Positions 53,147 to 61,163 of a stretch of DNA of 64,000 nucleotides are shown here, piece by piece; within the stretch, counting starts at the first letter, position 1; every line of letters starts with the position of its first letter. Source of the stretch: Lutibacter litoralis (lineage in GTDB: Bacteria > Bacteroidota > Bacteroidia > Flavobacteriales > Flavobacteriaceae); NCBI RefSeq assembly GCF_014646675.1, contig NZ_BMNS01000003.1, positions 231,570 to 295,569 of the forward strand. The letters are read 5' to 3'. Under the pieces are notes generated by a model, which saw only the letters and a program-made list of their open reading frames with translations, had not been told where the DNA came from and ran no database searches. The position numbers and the translations under genes are program-made.

Positions 53147-53690
53147 TAATTTCAGCTAATAACTTTTTGGCTCTAAGTAGTTTAACTTTAATGTTGCTCA
53201 TTGGTTCGTTCAATTTATCAGCCATTTCTTTATAACTCATCTCTCTAAAATAACGAAGATTTATTATTTCTTGATAATGTGGTTTTAGTTGTTTCAAGTA
53301 GTTTAATAATTGGGCTAAATTTTGCTCAATGATTAACTGATCTTCGGCTGATGGTGTTTCATCAAAAATTTTATAAGCTTCAGATTCTTTTTTATTAATA
53401 GAAATAGTGTTGGTTCGTTGTTTGCGTAAATGATCTAAAAAAATGTTTTTAGAGATAGAAATTAACCAAGTTTTAAAGTTATAGCGTTCGTTATAAAGAT
53501 GAATTTTATCAAAGGCTTTTGAGAACGTTTTAATAGTAATATCTTCAGCTTCATCTTCATTTTCTGTTTTAGATAGTTGAAATCTAAAAACATCACTCCA
53601 ATAAGTGTTTAATAATGTATTAAAAGCTTTTTGATCTTTTTTACGTGCTTTTTCAATTAATTCAATAATATCAATATTTTTATTTACCAA
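53109..53690 (-). CDS. ECF-type RNA polymerase sigma factor
   Basis: A 193-residue sigma-70 family factor with only regions 2 and 4. Region 2 spans about residues 20-90 (AFNTLLNTYWSDVFRFQLSK, EDITIKTFSKAFDKIHLYN, FKTWLISISKNIFLDHLRKQ). Region 4 lies at 125-185, with YFREMSYKEMADKLNEPMSN as the helix-turn-helix. No anti-sigma factor gene is adjacent; instead it is coupled to a glycosyltransferase upstream (7-base overlap) and an Nramp-like transporter downstream. Target promoters are unknown. Confidence 0.92.
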   Translation of the reverse strand: MVNKNIDIIELIEKARKKDQKAFNTLLNTYWSDVFRFQLSKTENEDEAEDITIKTFSKAFDKIHLYNERYNFKTWLISISKNIFLDHLRKQRTNTISINKKESEAYKIFDETPSAEDQLIIEQNLAQLLNYLKQLKPHYQEIINLRYFREMSYKEMADKLNEPMSNIKVKLLRAKKLLAEIIEKSSKNDFKNK

Positions 53691-54796
53691 TGCGTGGGTT
53701 TTGAAATAAGATTTTTTATAAAGATAAACAATTGAATGAATATTAAAAATATTTCATAAAAAGGTAATAATAGAATTAAATCAGTTTCATTTAACTTTTT
53801 TGCAGAAAAACCTACAGAAAGATAAAAGAATAATTGCCTTAATACTAATATTAGTAAAACGTTTATTAAGTTAAATTGAAAACTCAATAAAATAATTCCG
53901 AATAGCCAAAAAAGTAATTGTGAACTAAAAAATAGAACTAATAAGTACTTGTGAATAGGTTTGTAGTGCGATGCGGTTGAAATATGTCTCCTTTTTTGTT
54001 GAAGCCAGTTTTTAAAAGATGTTTTAGGTGTAGATTCTGTAAAACTATCTTTTGAAATACAATATGCAGTATTGTTCTTAGTTGCAACTTGGTTTATAAA
54101 CAAATCATCGTCTCCAGATTTAATTCGGTGCATATGATTAACAAAGCCATTTGCATCAAAAAAAGTCGCTTTTGTATAGGCTAAATTGCGTCCAACACCC
54201 ATATATGGAATCCCTACTTTAGCATATGAAAAGTATTGAATAGCGGTAAATAGTGTTTCAAAACGAATGAGTTTATTTAAAATTGAATTTTCAATTTTTT
54301 TATAAGTGCCATAGCCTAAAACTAATTGTTTCTGAGAAGAAAAATTATTAGACATTTCTTGAATCCAATTTTTTGAAACAGGCTTACAGTCAGCATCAGA
54401 GAATAATAAATATTCATGAGTAGCGGCTTTAATGCCTAGGGTCAAAGCATATTTTTTACTTCCCCAAAATTGTTCATTTGGAACTACATCAACAAGTTTA
54501 ATTTTTGTAGGATAGTTACTTTTAAATTGCTTCATTATTTCTAAAGAAGCATCTCTGGAAGCATCATTGATAAGAACAATTTCAAAATTAGAGTAGTTTT
54601 GCTCTAAAAAGTAAGGAATATTTTTTTTAAGATTTTCAGCTTCATTTTTTGCGCAAATAATAACAGACACAGCTTGCTCAAAATCATTATTTTGAACTGT
54701 TTTTTTTGAAAATGCAAAATTTCCAAAAAGAAAGAGGTAGAAAATACATTGAATACAAAAAATTACTATAAAAGCAATAAAAAGATATTCGAGCAT
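53684..54796 (-). CDS. Membrane-bound family 2 glycosyltransferase
   Basis: A 370-residue GT-A enzyme. A first membrane segment (residues 4-25) is followed by the catalytic domain: VSVIICAKNEAENLKKNIPY, IVLINDASRDASLEIMKQF, LFSDADCKPVSKNWI with the DxD metal site, and QQKRRHIS near the acceptor site. Two or three membrane segments close the protein. Likely transfers a sugar to an envelope lipid or polysaccharide; the donor is not predictable. Overlaps the sigma-factor gene by seven bases and follows the small Cys-rich gene by three bases. Confidence 0.9.
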   Translation of the reverse strand: MLEYLFIAFIVIFCIQCIFYLFLFGNFAFSKKTVQNNDFEQAVSVIICAKNEAENLKKNIPYFLEQNYSNFEIVLINDASRDASLEIMKQFKSNYPTKIKLVDVVPNEQFWGSKKYALTLGIKAATHEYLLFSDADCKPVSKNWIQEMSNNFSSQKQLVLGYGTYKKIENSILNKLIRFETLFTAIQYFSYAKVGIPYMGVGRNLAYTKATFFDANGFVNHMHRIKSGDDDLFINQVATKNNTAYCISKDSFTESTPKTSFKNWLQQKRRHISTASHYKPIHKYLLVLFFSSQLLFWLFGIILLSFQFNLINVLLILVLRQLFFYLSVGFSAKKLNETDLILLLPFYEIFLIFIQLFIFIKNLISKPTHW

Positions 54797-54799
54797 TTC

Positions 54800-54985
54800 T
54801 TACCTATTTTCACATTCTTCAGCAGTTTTACCGCAATAACCACAAGGTTCTCCATTTTTATTTAGATGGGGATTTTGACTAGCGCAAGTACCTGCAAATT
54901 TACCATCTTTTTTTGCCCATATTTTAATTGCAATTCCGGCAACTCCTAATCCTAATAATGCTAATGTGATAAATAATAATTTCAT
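54800..54985 (-). CDS. Small Cys-rich membrane-anchored protein
   Basis: A 61-residue protein with one N-terminal membrane segment (LLFITLALLGLGVAGIAI), a positively charged turn (KIWAKKDGKFAG) and a C-terminal part with four Cys (GTCASQNPHLNKNGEPCGYC and EEC). The Cys pattern suggests metal or disulfide binding. Proteins of this kind are found near the same glycosyltransferase and sigma-factor genes in Flavobacteriaceae, usually labelled 'membrane or secreted protein'; the role is unknown. First gene of the unit it forms with the glycosyltransferase, sigma factor and transporter. Confidence 0.8.
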   Translation of the reverse strand: MKLLFITLALLGLGVAGIAIKIWAKKDGKFAGTCASQNPHLNKNGEPCGYCGKTAEECENR

Positions 54986-55216
54986 CTAATTGGAAATTTA
55001 TAGTTATTTTTCTTAAAATTGTCACTTAATTTTTGCCTTAAAAAGGAGGTATTAAGTAACTCTCTTTCTTGTGAATTTTTTGAATTGCAAAGATAAAGAA
55101 TTTTGAACGAACTTTAAAAGTAAATAGATTTCTGATCTCTATTAAACTTTACGCAGTGTTTTGGGTTAAAAAGTAAATATAATTTACTTAAAATGTTAAT
55201 TATTAATAAGTTTACC
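54986..55216. other. Intergenic region upstream of the Cys-rich membrane protein gene
   Basis: No coding potential or RNA structure recognised. It must hold the minus-strand promoter for the gene starting at 54985; no exact TTG-N19-TAnnTTTG match was found, apart from the general A/T richness. Confidence 0.5.
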
Positions 55217-55390
55217 TTGTTTAGTTCGAAAAAATTACTAAATTAGCAATGATTAATATTTATATACTAATTTTTAGAGATTAAACCAACTAGATAAATT
55301 GTATAATTAGGATTGATTGAATTAAATAAGTATTAATCGAATTACTACTAATTTAAAGACTCGTTATTTTAAAATAACGAGTCTTTTTTT
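55217..55390 (+). ncRNA. Candidate small RNA transcribed between convergent-free minus-strand genes
   Basis: TTG (55217-55219), 19 bases and TAAATTAG (55239-55246, one mismatch to TAnnTTTG) could form a plus-strand promoter. About 110 bases further a perfect 16-base-pair hairpin with an eight-T tail (55355-55390) gives a terminator in the same direction, though no plus-strand gene is nearby. The implied RNA is about 140 bases. No known RNA family was recognised. Low certainty. Confidence 0.3.
55355..55390 (+). terminator. Perfect 16-bp terminator hairpin
   Basis: Arms 55355-55370 and 55371-55386 are exact complements (the tip will open into an A/T loop), followed by T to 55390. It is best in plus orientation; on minus, 24 bases after the EF-G-like stop, the tail is only TTTAAATT. 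It may work in both directions. Confidence 0.75.
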
Positions 55391-55413
55391 ACTTTATAAA
55401 AGTACTATTTTAT

Positions 55414-57522
55414 TTAAGAATCTGTTTTTATCAAAGTTTCTTGCACATTGTTTGGAACTAATTCAAAATTAGAAAATTTGGTGCTAAAACTACCTCTACC
55501 TTGCGTAATAGAACGTAAAGTTGTTGAATATCGATACATTTCTGCTAAAGGAGTTTTTGCTTTAATTGACTGGTATTTTCCTTCACTATCCATACCTAAA
55601 ATTATAGCTCTTCTAGATTGTAAATCTGTCATAACATTACCCATAAGTTCTTCAGGAACTTTAACGGTTAGTTCTTGAATAGGTTCTAGAAGTTTAGGTT
55701 TTGCATTTAGAAAAGCAGCTTTAAAAGCATGAGCAGCAGCAATCTTAAATGAAATATCATTAGAATCAACTGGATGCATTTTACCATCAAATACCATAAC
55801 TCTGATATCTCTAGCGTAAGATCCAGTTAAAGGACCTTCTTCCATAACTTCTAAACAGCCTTTTAAAACAGATGGTAAATAACGTGTGTCTATCACACCA
55901 CCAACTATGCAGTTATAAAAAATTAATTTACCGCCCCAATCTAAATCTACCTCTTCTTTTCCTCTAATGTTAAAGCCTTCAGGTTCTGGCATTCCTTCAA
56001 ACCAAGGTTCTATTTTTAAATGAACTTCACCAAATTGTCCAGAACCACCAGATTGTTTTTTGTGTTTGTAACTTGTGGTTGCAGAACGTTGAATTGTTTC
56101 TCTATACGTTATTTTAGGTTGTTCAAATGCAGCTTTTATACCATAAATTTTTTGAAGAGTCCAATCAATTGTTGCTAAGTGTAATTCACCTTGACAAGAT
56201 AAAATTTGTTGTTTTTGTTCTTTTGAATATCGAATTGAAACGGTTGGATCTTGACTATGAATCTTTTTAAGTGCATCATTTAACTTTTCCTCATCGTTTT
56301 TATCAATTGCACTTACAGCTTTTGTAATCCTTGGTTCTGGAAATTTAATAGGTTTTATTGTAATATTAGAACCTTTAACTCTTAATGTATCGTTGGTTTC
56401 TGTATATTTAAGTTTTAAGGTTGCCCCTATATCTCCAGCACTTAACTTTTCTACAGGTTCACGGTTTTTACCGTCCATGATGTACAATTGATTAAGTGTT
56501 TCAATTTCTTCGTTTCTTGAATTTTCTAATTTATCGTTTTGCTTTATTTCTCCAGATTTTACTTTAAAGAAGCTAATTTGACCTAAATTTGGTTCGTATA
56601 AAGTTTTAAAAATAAATAATGATGTTGGTGCATCTGGCTTACATTCAATAGTTTCGCCTTCAACACTTTGTTCTGGTTTTAAATCTGCAGCAGATGGAGC
56701 AACATTATCAATAAAGCCCATTAATCTACCAGTTCCCATATCGTTTAAGGCAGAAACACAAAATACAGGAAATAATTCATGATTCAACATCCCTTTTTTA
56801 ATTCCTTCTCTCATTTCATCTTCATTTAATGATCCTTTATCAAAATAAAGTTCCATTAAGGCTTCATCATTTTCCGCAGCCTTTTCAACTAATTCGTTAT
56901 GTAATTCATTTGCAATATCTTTTTGGTCTTCAGGAATTTCAAACTTTTCTGGTTTTCCACCCTCAGGTCCAAATTTGTACATTTTCATTTTAAGCACGTC
57001 AATTATACATTGTGCTCCATCAACTACTAAAGGGTATTGTATTTTTACAGCATTGTTTCCAATTAAGTCTACTATACTTTTAAAACTTTCATCAAAATCT
57101 GCATTTGGACTGTCAATTTGATTGATAACAAACAAGGTAGGAAGTGAAAAACGATCTACATAGTTCCAAATTATTTCTGTACCTACTTCAACACCTTGTT
57201 GCGCATTTATTACAGTAACAACAGAATCAGCAACACGCATTGTAGATGCAATTTCACCAATAAAATCGTCTAATCCAGGAGTGTCTATAATGTTTATTTT
57301 GTAATTGCGCCATTCTGTGTGAAGGGGTGTGGCAAATATGGAAGTTTCTCTTTCTTGTTCAATTTCGTGATAATCGGAAACAGTATTTTTGTTTTCTACG
57401 CTACCACGGCGGTTGACTAAGCCAGCTTCAAAGAGCATTGTCTCTGCTAATGTAGTTTTACCACTTTTATTTGCGCCTACAAAAGCAACATTTTTAATGT
57501 GTTTGTCATCATATATTTTCAT
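55414..57522 (-). CDS. EF-G paralogue (EF-G2-like) without the catalytic His
   Basis: A 702-residue translational GTPase with all five EF-G domains. G1 is GANKSGKT (residues 17-24), G3 DTPGLDDF (80-87) and G4 NQID in place of NKxD. In EF-G the G3 motif is DTPGHVDF and the His promotes GTP hydrolysis on the ribosome; here it is Leu84 (codon 57271-57273). Domain IV (QSGGSGQFGEVHLKIEPW) and the C-terminal domain (SRRAIILGMDSEGKYQSIKA) look normal. Bacteroidota often encode such a second EF-G; in Bacteroides a paralogue with little GTPase activity supports translation during starvation. Whether this is its orthologue is inference. Single gene. Confidence 0.9.
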   Translation of the reverse strand: MKIYDDKHIKNVAFVGANKSGKTTLAETMLFEAGLVNRRGSVENKNTVSDYHEIEQERETSIFATPLHTEWRNYKINIIDTPGLDDFIGEIASTMRVADSVVTVINAQQGVEVGTEIIWNYVDRFSLPTLFVINQIDSPNADFDESFKSIVDLIGNNAVKIQYPLVVDGAQCIIDVLKMKMYKFGPEGGKPEKFEIPEDQKDIANELHNELVEKAAENDEALMELYFDKGSLNEDEMREGIKKGMLNHELFPVFCVSALNDMGTGRLMGFIDNVAPSAADLKPEQSVEGETIECKPDAPTSLFIFKTLYEPNLGQISFFKVKSGEIKQNDKLENSRNEEIETLNQLYIMDGKNREPVEKLSAGDIGATLKLKYTETNDTLRVKGSNITIKPIKFPEPRITKAVSAIDKNDEEKLNDALKKIHSQDPTVSIRYSKEQKQQILSCQGELHLATIDWTLQKIYGIKAAFEQPKITYRETIQRSATTSYKHKKQSGGSGQFGEVHLKIEPWFEGMPEPEGFNIRGKEEVDLDWGGKLIFYNCIVGGVIDTRYLPSVLKGCLEVMEEGPLTGSYARDIRVMVFDGKMHPVDSNDISFKIAAAHAFKAAFLNAKPKLLEPIQELTVKVPEELMGNVMTDLQSRRAIILGMDSEGKYQSIKAKTPLAEMYRYSTTLRSITQGRGSFSTKFSNFELVPNNVQETLIKTDS

Positions 57523-57703
57523 AATACTAATGTTTTTTGTAAAAGTTTTATAAAGTTACAAAGATTTTTAATTTAAAATATGACGAATGTTAGGTTTTAG
57601 ATATTAGAGATGGAAGTTTAATGTGAATATTGTTAAGGATGGGCAGTGATAAAGTCTAAAGTAAAAAAGTGTAAATCAATAGAATGAAAAACTATTAAAA
57701 ACT

Positions 57704-57755
57704 ACAATTCATCATTAAAAAAGCACAATTCAGGAAGTTTAAATTTCCAAATTCA
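57704..57755 (+). promoter_or_regulatory. Candidate LytTR-regulator binding direct repeats
   Basis: ACAATTCA occurs at 57704-57711 and 57725-57732, exactly 21 bases (two helical turns) apart, and AATTCA again at 57750-57755. LytTR-domain regulators bind pairs of ~9-base direct repeats about 21-22 bases apart. A CACTTTTG -7-like element follows at 57767-57774. The operon downstream encodes a LytTR regulator. Confidence 0.5.
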
Positions 57756-57815
57756 GTAAAAAGGCACACTTTTGAAGTGTTAAATCAATTAATATTATTT
57801 TAAAAATAACGTACT

Positions 57816-58247
57816 ATGCAACATTTAATTTTAACAGCTGCCTTATTATTTTCAACATTAATTTTTTCACAAGAATATGATGCTTCTAATTTAAGTGAAG
57901 AAAACATTATTACAGTTTCTCTTGTTAATGCTTTAAACGATACGGGAACTGTATATTTCACTCTTTTTAATAAAGAGAATTTTAGACAACAACCATTAAG
58001 AGCAAAATCAGCAATAATTAAAAATGGTTTAAGTACTGTGGTTTTTAAAAATGTACCAGCTGGAACATATGCCATTATATGTTTCCATGATGAAAATGAA
58101 AACAAACGTATGGATTTTCAAGAAAACGGAATGCCGTTGGAAAATTATGGAACTTCTAACAATCCAATGAATTTTGGCCCACCACAATTTGATAGCTCAA
58201 AGTTTGAAGTAACTAACAAAGATGTAACTTTAGAAATTAAGTTTTAA
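57816..58247 (+). CDS. DUF2141 secreted protein
   Basis: A 143-residue exported protein with signal peptide MQHLILTAALLFSTLIFSQ. The mature part is DUF2141, an immunoglobulin-like beta-sandwich with VFKNVPAGTYAIICFHDENE and KRMDFQENGMPLENYGTS, where the acidic loop probably binds calcium. The function of DUF2141 is unknown. It is the first gene of the two-component operon (32 bases before the histidine kinase) and may be a target or envelope partner of that system. Confidence 0.9.
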   Translation: MQHLILTAALLFSTLIFSQEYDASNLSEENIITVSLVNALNDTGTVYFTLFNKENFRQQPLRAKSAIIKNGLSTVVFKNVPAGTYAIICFHDENENKRMDFQENGMPLENYGTSNNPMNFGPPQFDSSKFEVTNKDVTLEIKF

Positions 58248-58279
58248 ATTGCAACTAATAAAAAGTTACTTATTTTATT

Positions 58280-59623
58280 ATGAAGACAGACATTAAATAT
58301 CTATTCAAAATTTCATTAATTATTGCAATTGCAATATTTATAATAGAGCGTTTAGTTTTTCGGGGAGATTTTAATTTACCTTTAATTGAGCTGTTCAAAA
58401 TATTTGGAATACATTTTATGTATGCTTTAGTGTTGACTTCAATAAATGGGTTTTTTTATAAATATGTTGAAACTAAATTTTCTTGGAAAGAATCTTCGAA
58501 AAAACGTTTAATTTTTGGAGCTGTAGGTTCTGTACTTTTAACAATGTTGGGTTTAACCTTACTAAGATTTGTTACTTTAGTTGTAATTTTTGGCAAACCT
58601 TTGGAGAGCTTTTTAAACGATTCAAATGCAAAAAACTACTATCTTTTTGGGTTGATTATTACTTTGTTTGTAAGTCTTATTTTTCATGCAATATTTTTTT
58701 ATAAAGCATTAACAGAAAAAAGAGTAACTGAACAACAAATAGTTGCAAAAACTGAAACTGCAAAATACGAATCTTTAAAAAGTCAAATAGATCCGCACTT
58801 TTTATTTAATAGTTTAAATGTGTTAACCTCGTTAATTGGTGAGAACCCAAAATTAGCGGAAAAATTCACAACAAAATTATCTAAAGTCTACCGCTATGTT
58901 TTAGAGCAAAAGAATAAAGATTTAATAGATTTAGATGAAGAATTGTTATTTGCAAAAACCTATATGGAATTGTTGAAAATGCGTTTTGAAGATGCTGTAA
59001 TATTTGAAATTCCAGAAAAAGCAAGTAATTCAGAATTTAAAATTATTCCATTATCACTTCAACTTTTATTAGAAAACACAATAAAACACAATGTGGTTTC
59101 TGAAGAAAATCCATTAACAGTTAAAATAGTTGAAGAAAACGATTATTTAGTAATCACTAATAATTATAGTCCGAAAGCAGTATTAGAAAAAGGGACAAAA
59201 GTAGGGCTAAAAAATATTATTGATCGATACAATTTAATTACCTTAAAAAAAGTGTCTGTCGAAAAAACAGGTGAAATATTTACAGTAAAATTACCATTAC
59301 TAACACAAAAAACTAAAATTATGAAAACATCAGAAAATATAGAAAGCAGCAAATATTTAAGAGCTGTAGAACAAGTAGAAGAAATAAAAGCTTTTTATGG
59401 AGGTTTAATAGCATATTTTATAGTAATTCCTATATTAATTTACATCAATTTAAAATATGTTCCACAATTTCACTGGTTTTGGTTTCCAATGTTGGGTTGG
59501 GGAATTGGAATGATTTTTCAAGGATTTAAAGCCTTTAGTTACAATCGGATTTTAGGTAGAAATTGGGAGGAAAGAAAAATTAAAGAATTTATGGAAAGTG
59601 ATAAAAAACAATATTGGGAATAG
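58280..59623 (+). CDS. LytS/YehU-type sensor kinase fused to a C-terminal 2TM domain
   Basis: A 447-residue membrane histidine kinase. Four membrane segments (about residues 10-25, 40-60, 77-100, 122-143) lead into the His_kinase domain with the phospho-acceptor His173 in SQIDPHFLFNSLNVL, then a compact HATPase domain (LQLLLENTIKHNVV, GTKVGLKNIIDRYNLI). Unusually, residues about 350-447 form a 2TM domain (KYLRAVEQVEEIKAFYGGLI, FHWFWFPMLGWGIGMIFQGF) like the two small genes that follow. The partner is the LytTR regulator at 60342. The inserted methionine (MKTSENIESS, ATG at 59320) could even allow internal initiation of the 2TM part. Confidence 0.93.
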   Translation: MKTDIKYLFKISLIIAIAIFIIERLVFRGDFNLPLIELFKIFGIHFMYALVLTSINGFFYKYVETKFSWKESSKKRLIFGAVGSVLLTMLGLTLLRFVTLVVIFGKPLESFLNDSNAKNYYLFGLIITLFVSLIFHAIFFYKALTEKRVTEQQIVAKTETAKYESLKSQIDPHFLFNSLNVLTSLIGENPKLAEKFTTKLSKVYRYVLEQKNKDLIDLDEELLFAKTYMELLKMRFEDAVIFEIPEKASNSEFKIIPLSLQLLLENTIKHNVVSEENPLTVKIVEENDYLVITNNYSPKAVLEKGTKVGLKNIIDRYNLITLKKVSVEKTGEIFTVKLPLLTQKTKIMKTSENIESSKYLRAVEQVEEIKAFYGGLIAYFIVIPILIYINLKYVPQFHWFWFPMLGWGIGMIFQGFKAFSYNRILGRNWEERKIKEFMESDKKQYWE

Positions 59624-59644
59624 CAAAATATTAAAAATAATATT

Positions 59645-59941
59645 ATGAAAACAAATTTTACAGAAGAACAAAAATATATTAGAGCTAAAAAGAAAGTTGA
59701 CGAAATAAAAGGGTTTTACTGGAACTTATTATCTTACTGCTTGGTAATTCCTTTCTTAATATTTGTAAATTTAATGACATCGCCAGGTTATCATTGGTTT
59801 TGGTGGCCAATGTTGGGGTGGGGAATTGGTTTGGTTTTTCACGCTTATGGAGTTTTTGGAAAAAATATACTTTTTGGAGCTGATTGGGAGGAAAGAAAAA
59901 TTAAAAAATTAATGGATAAAGATAAAAACAATAAATTTTAA
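59645..59941 (+). CDS. 2TM domain protein
   Basis: A 98-residue protein consisting only of a 2TM domain: an N-terminal amphipathic helix (EEQKYIRAKKKVDEIKGFYW), two membrane helices, the aromatic-rich linker YHWFWWPMLGWGIGLVFHAY and the charged tail WEERKIKKLM. It closely resembles the C-terminus of the upstream kinase and the next gene, so the three arose by duplication. 21 bases after the kinase and 4 before the next copy. Probable membrane partner of the kinase; function unknown. Confidence 0.9.
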   Translation: MKTNFTEEQKYIRAKKKVDEIKGFYWNLLSYCLVIPFLIFVNLMTSPGYHWFWWPMLGWGIGLVFHAYGVFGKNILFGADWEERKIKKLMDKDKNNKF

Positions 59942-59945
59942 AGAA

Positions 59946-60260
59946 ATGGAAAATAATAATTTAGAAAATCAAAAGTATATAAGAGCTCAAAAAAAAGTAA
60001 AGGCAATAAAAGGGTTTTACGTTCATTTATTTGTTTATTTGGGGGTAAATGCGTTTATATTTTTAGCAAGACTAATATCTGGTGAAGGAGTTGGACTTTT
60101 ATTGGATTGGAGTTCATACGGAACCATGTTTTTCTGGGGAATTGGACTGGCTTTTCACGCATTTGGAGTATTTGGAATGGACTTTATTTTAGGTAAAAAT
60201 TGGGAGGACAAAAAGATTAAAGAATTAATGGATAAAGATAAAAAGCAGTATTGGGAGTAG
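59946..60260 (+). CDS. 2TM domain protein (second copy)
   Basis: A 104-residue 2TM protein, paralogue of the preceding gene: ENQKYIRAQKKVKAIKGFYV, two membrane segments with a longer loop (ARLISGEGVGLLLDWSSYGT), FFWGIGLAFHAFGVFGMDFI and the ending KDKKQYWE, which is identical to the end of the kinase 2TM domain. This shared ending suggests the duplication was between the kinase tail and this copy. 81 bases, containing a dispersed repeat, separate it from the response regulator. Confidence 0.9.
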   Translation: MENNNLENQKYIRAQKKVKAIKGFYVHLFVYLGVNAFIFLARLISGEGVGLLLDWSSYGTMFFWGIGLAFHAFGVFGMDFILGKNWEDKKIKELMDKDKKQYWE

Positions 60261-60267
60261 TTTTTAA

Positions 60268-60322
60268 ACTGAAAAGGTGAAAGTTGAAATGTTTATGGTG
60301 GTTGAGCCGAGTCGAAACCTGT
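60268..60322. repeat. Dispersed flavobacterial repeat (GTTGAGCCGAGTCGAAACC type)
   Basis: An AAAGTTGAAA-type stretch (60268-60290) precedes GGTGGTTGAGCCGAGTCGAAACC (60297-60319 region, partial palindrome). From memory, sequences of the form TTGAGCG(G)AGTCGAAACC are scattered in many Flavobacteriaceae genomes. It is more G+C-rich than its surroundings and lies inside an operon. Confidence 0.5.
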
Positions 60323-60341
60323 TTATTATAGCACAAAAAAT

Positions 60342-61103
60342 ATGAAAGTAATTATTATTGAAGATGAAAAACCAGCGGCTCGAAGATTGGGTCGAATGTT
60401 AAACGAACTTAGTATAGAACCTTTAACAATGTTGCATTCTGTAGAAGAAGCAGTAAACTGGTTTGTAAATAATGAACATCCAGATTTAATATTTTTAGAC
60501 ATTCAATTATCAGATGGTTTGTCTTTTGAAATTTTTGATGAAGTTGAAATAGAAAGCGCTATTATTTTTACAACTGCTTATGATGAATATGCTTTAAAAG
60601 CGTTTAAACTAAATAGTGTTGATTATTTGCTAAAACCAATTGATTCCGATGAATTGGAATATGCAGTACAAAAATTTAAAAACTTTTACAATACTAAAGA
60701 AAATGTAACTTTTGATTTAAACCAGCTAAAAAATATAATTTCCAATAATTCAGGGAATGCTAATAATTACAAAAAACGCTTTACAGTTAAAATAGGGCAA
60801 CATATAAAAATGATTTCAACAGCATCTATCGAGTGTTTTTATAGTGAAAATAAAGCAACAAACATTCATACAATAGATAATAGAAATTATTTGATAGATG
60901 ATACTTTGGATAATTTAGTAGATAAATTACAGCCAGAAACCTTTTTTAGAGTAAGTAGAAAGTATGTGGTTAATATAAATGCAATTAAAGATATAATTTC
61001 CTACACAAATAGTCGTCTAAAGTTAATATTACAATCTTACAGTGAATCTGATATAATTGTTAGTCGTGAACGTGTAAGAGATTTTAAAAATTGGATTGGG
61101 TAA
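60342..61103 (+). CDS. LytTR-family response regulator
   Basis: A 253-residue response regulator. The receiver domain starts MKVIIIEDEKPAARRLGRML, with phospho-acceptor Asp53 in DLIFLDIQLSDGLSF, the switch Thr in IFTTAYDEYALKAF and Lys in VDYLLKPID. The C-terminal LytTR DNA-binding domain (about residues 140-253) contains FTVKIGQHIKMISTASIECF, TFFRVSRKYVVNINAI and ESDIIVSRERVRDFKNW. It is the output partner of the LytS-type kinase at 58280 and may bind the direct repeats at 57704-57755. Ends in a bidirectional terminator. Confidence 0.95.
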   Translation: MKVIIIEDEKPAARRLGRMLNELSIEPLTMLHSVEEAVNWFVNNEHPDLIFLDIQLSDGLSFEIFDEVEIESAIIFTTAYDEYALKAFKLNSVDYLLKPIDSDELEYAVQKFKNFYNTKENVTFDLNQLKNIISNNSGNANNYKKRFTVKIGQHIKMISTASIECFYSENKATNIHTIDNRNYLIDDTLDNLVDKLQPETFFRVSRKYVVNINAIKDIISYTNSRLKLILQSYSESDIIVSRERVRDFKNWIG

Positions 61104-61116
61104 ATAAACTAATAAA

Positions 61117-61157
61117 AAAAGGCTGTTTGAAAAATTGAACTTTTCAAACAGCCTTTT
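61117..61157. terminator. Bidirectional terminator between the LytTR regulator and the S9 peptidase
   Basis: Perfect 17-base-pair stem (61117-61133 with 61141-61157) and a seven-base loop, with A-run on the left and T-rich DNA on the right, placed between two convergent genes. Confidence 0.92.
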
Positions 61158-61163
61158 CAATTT

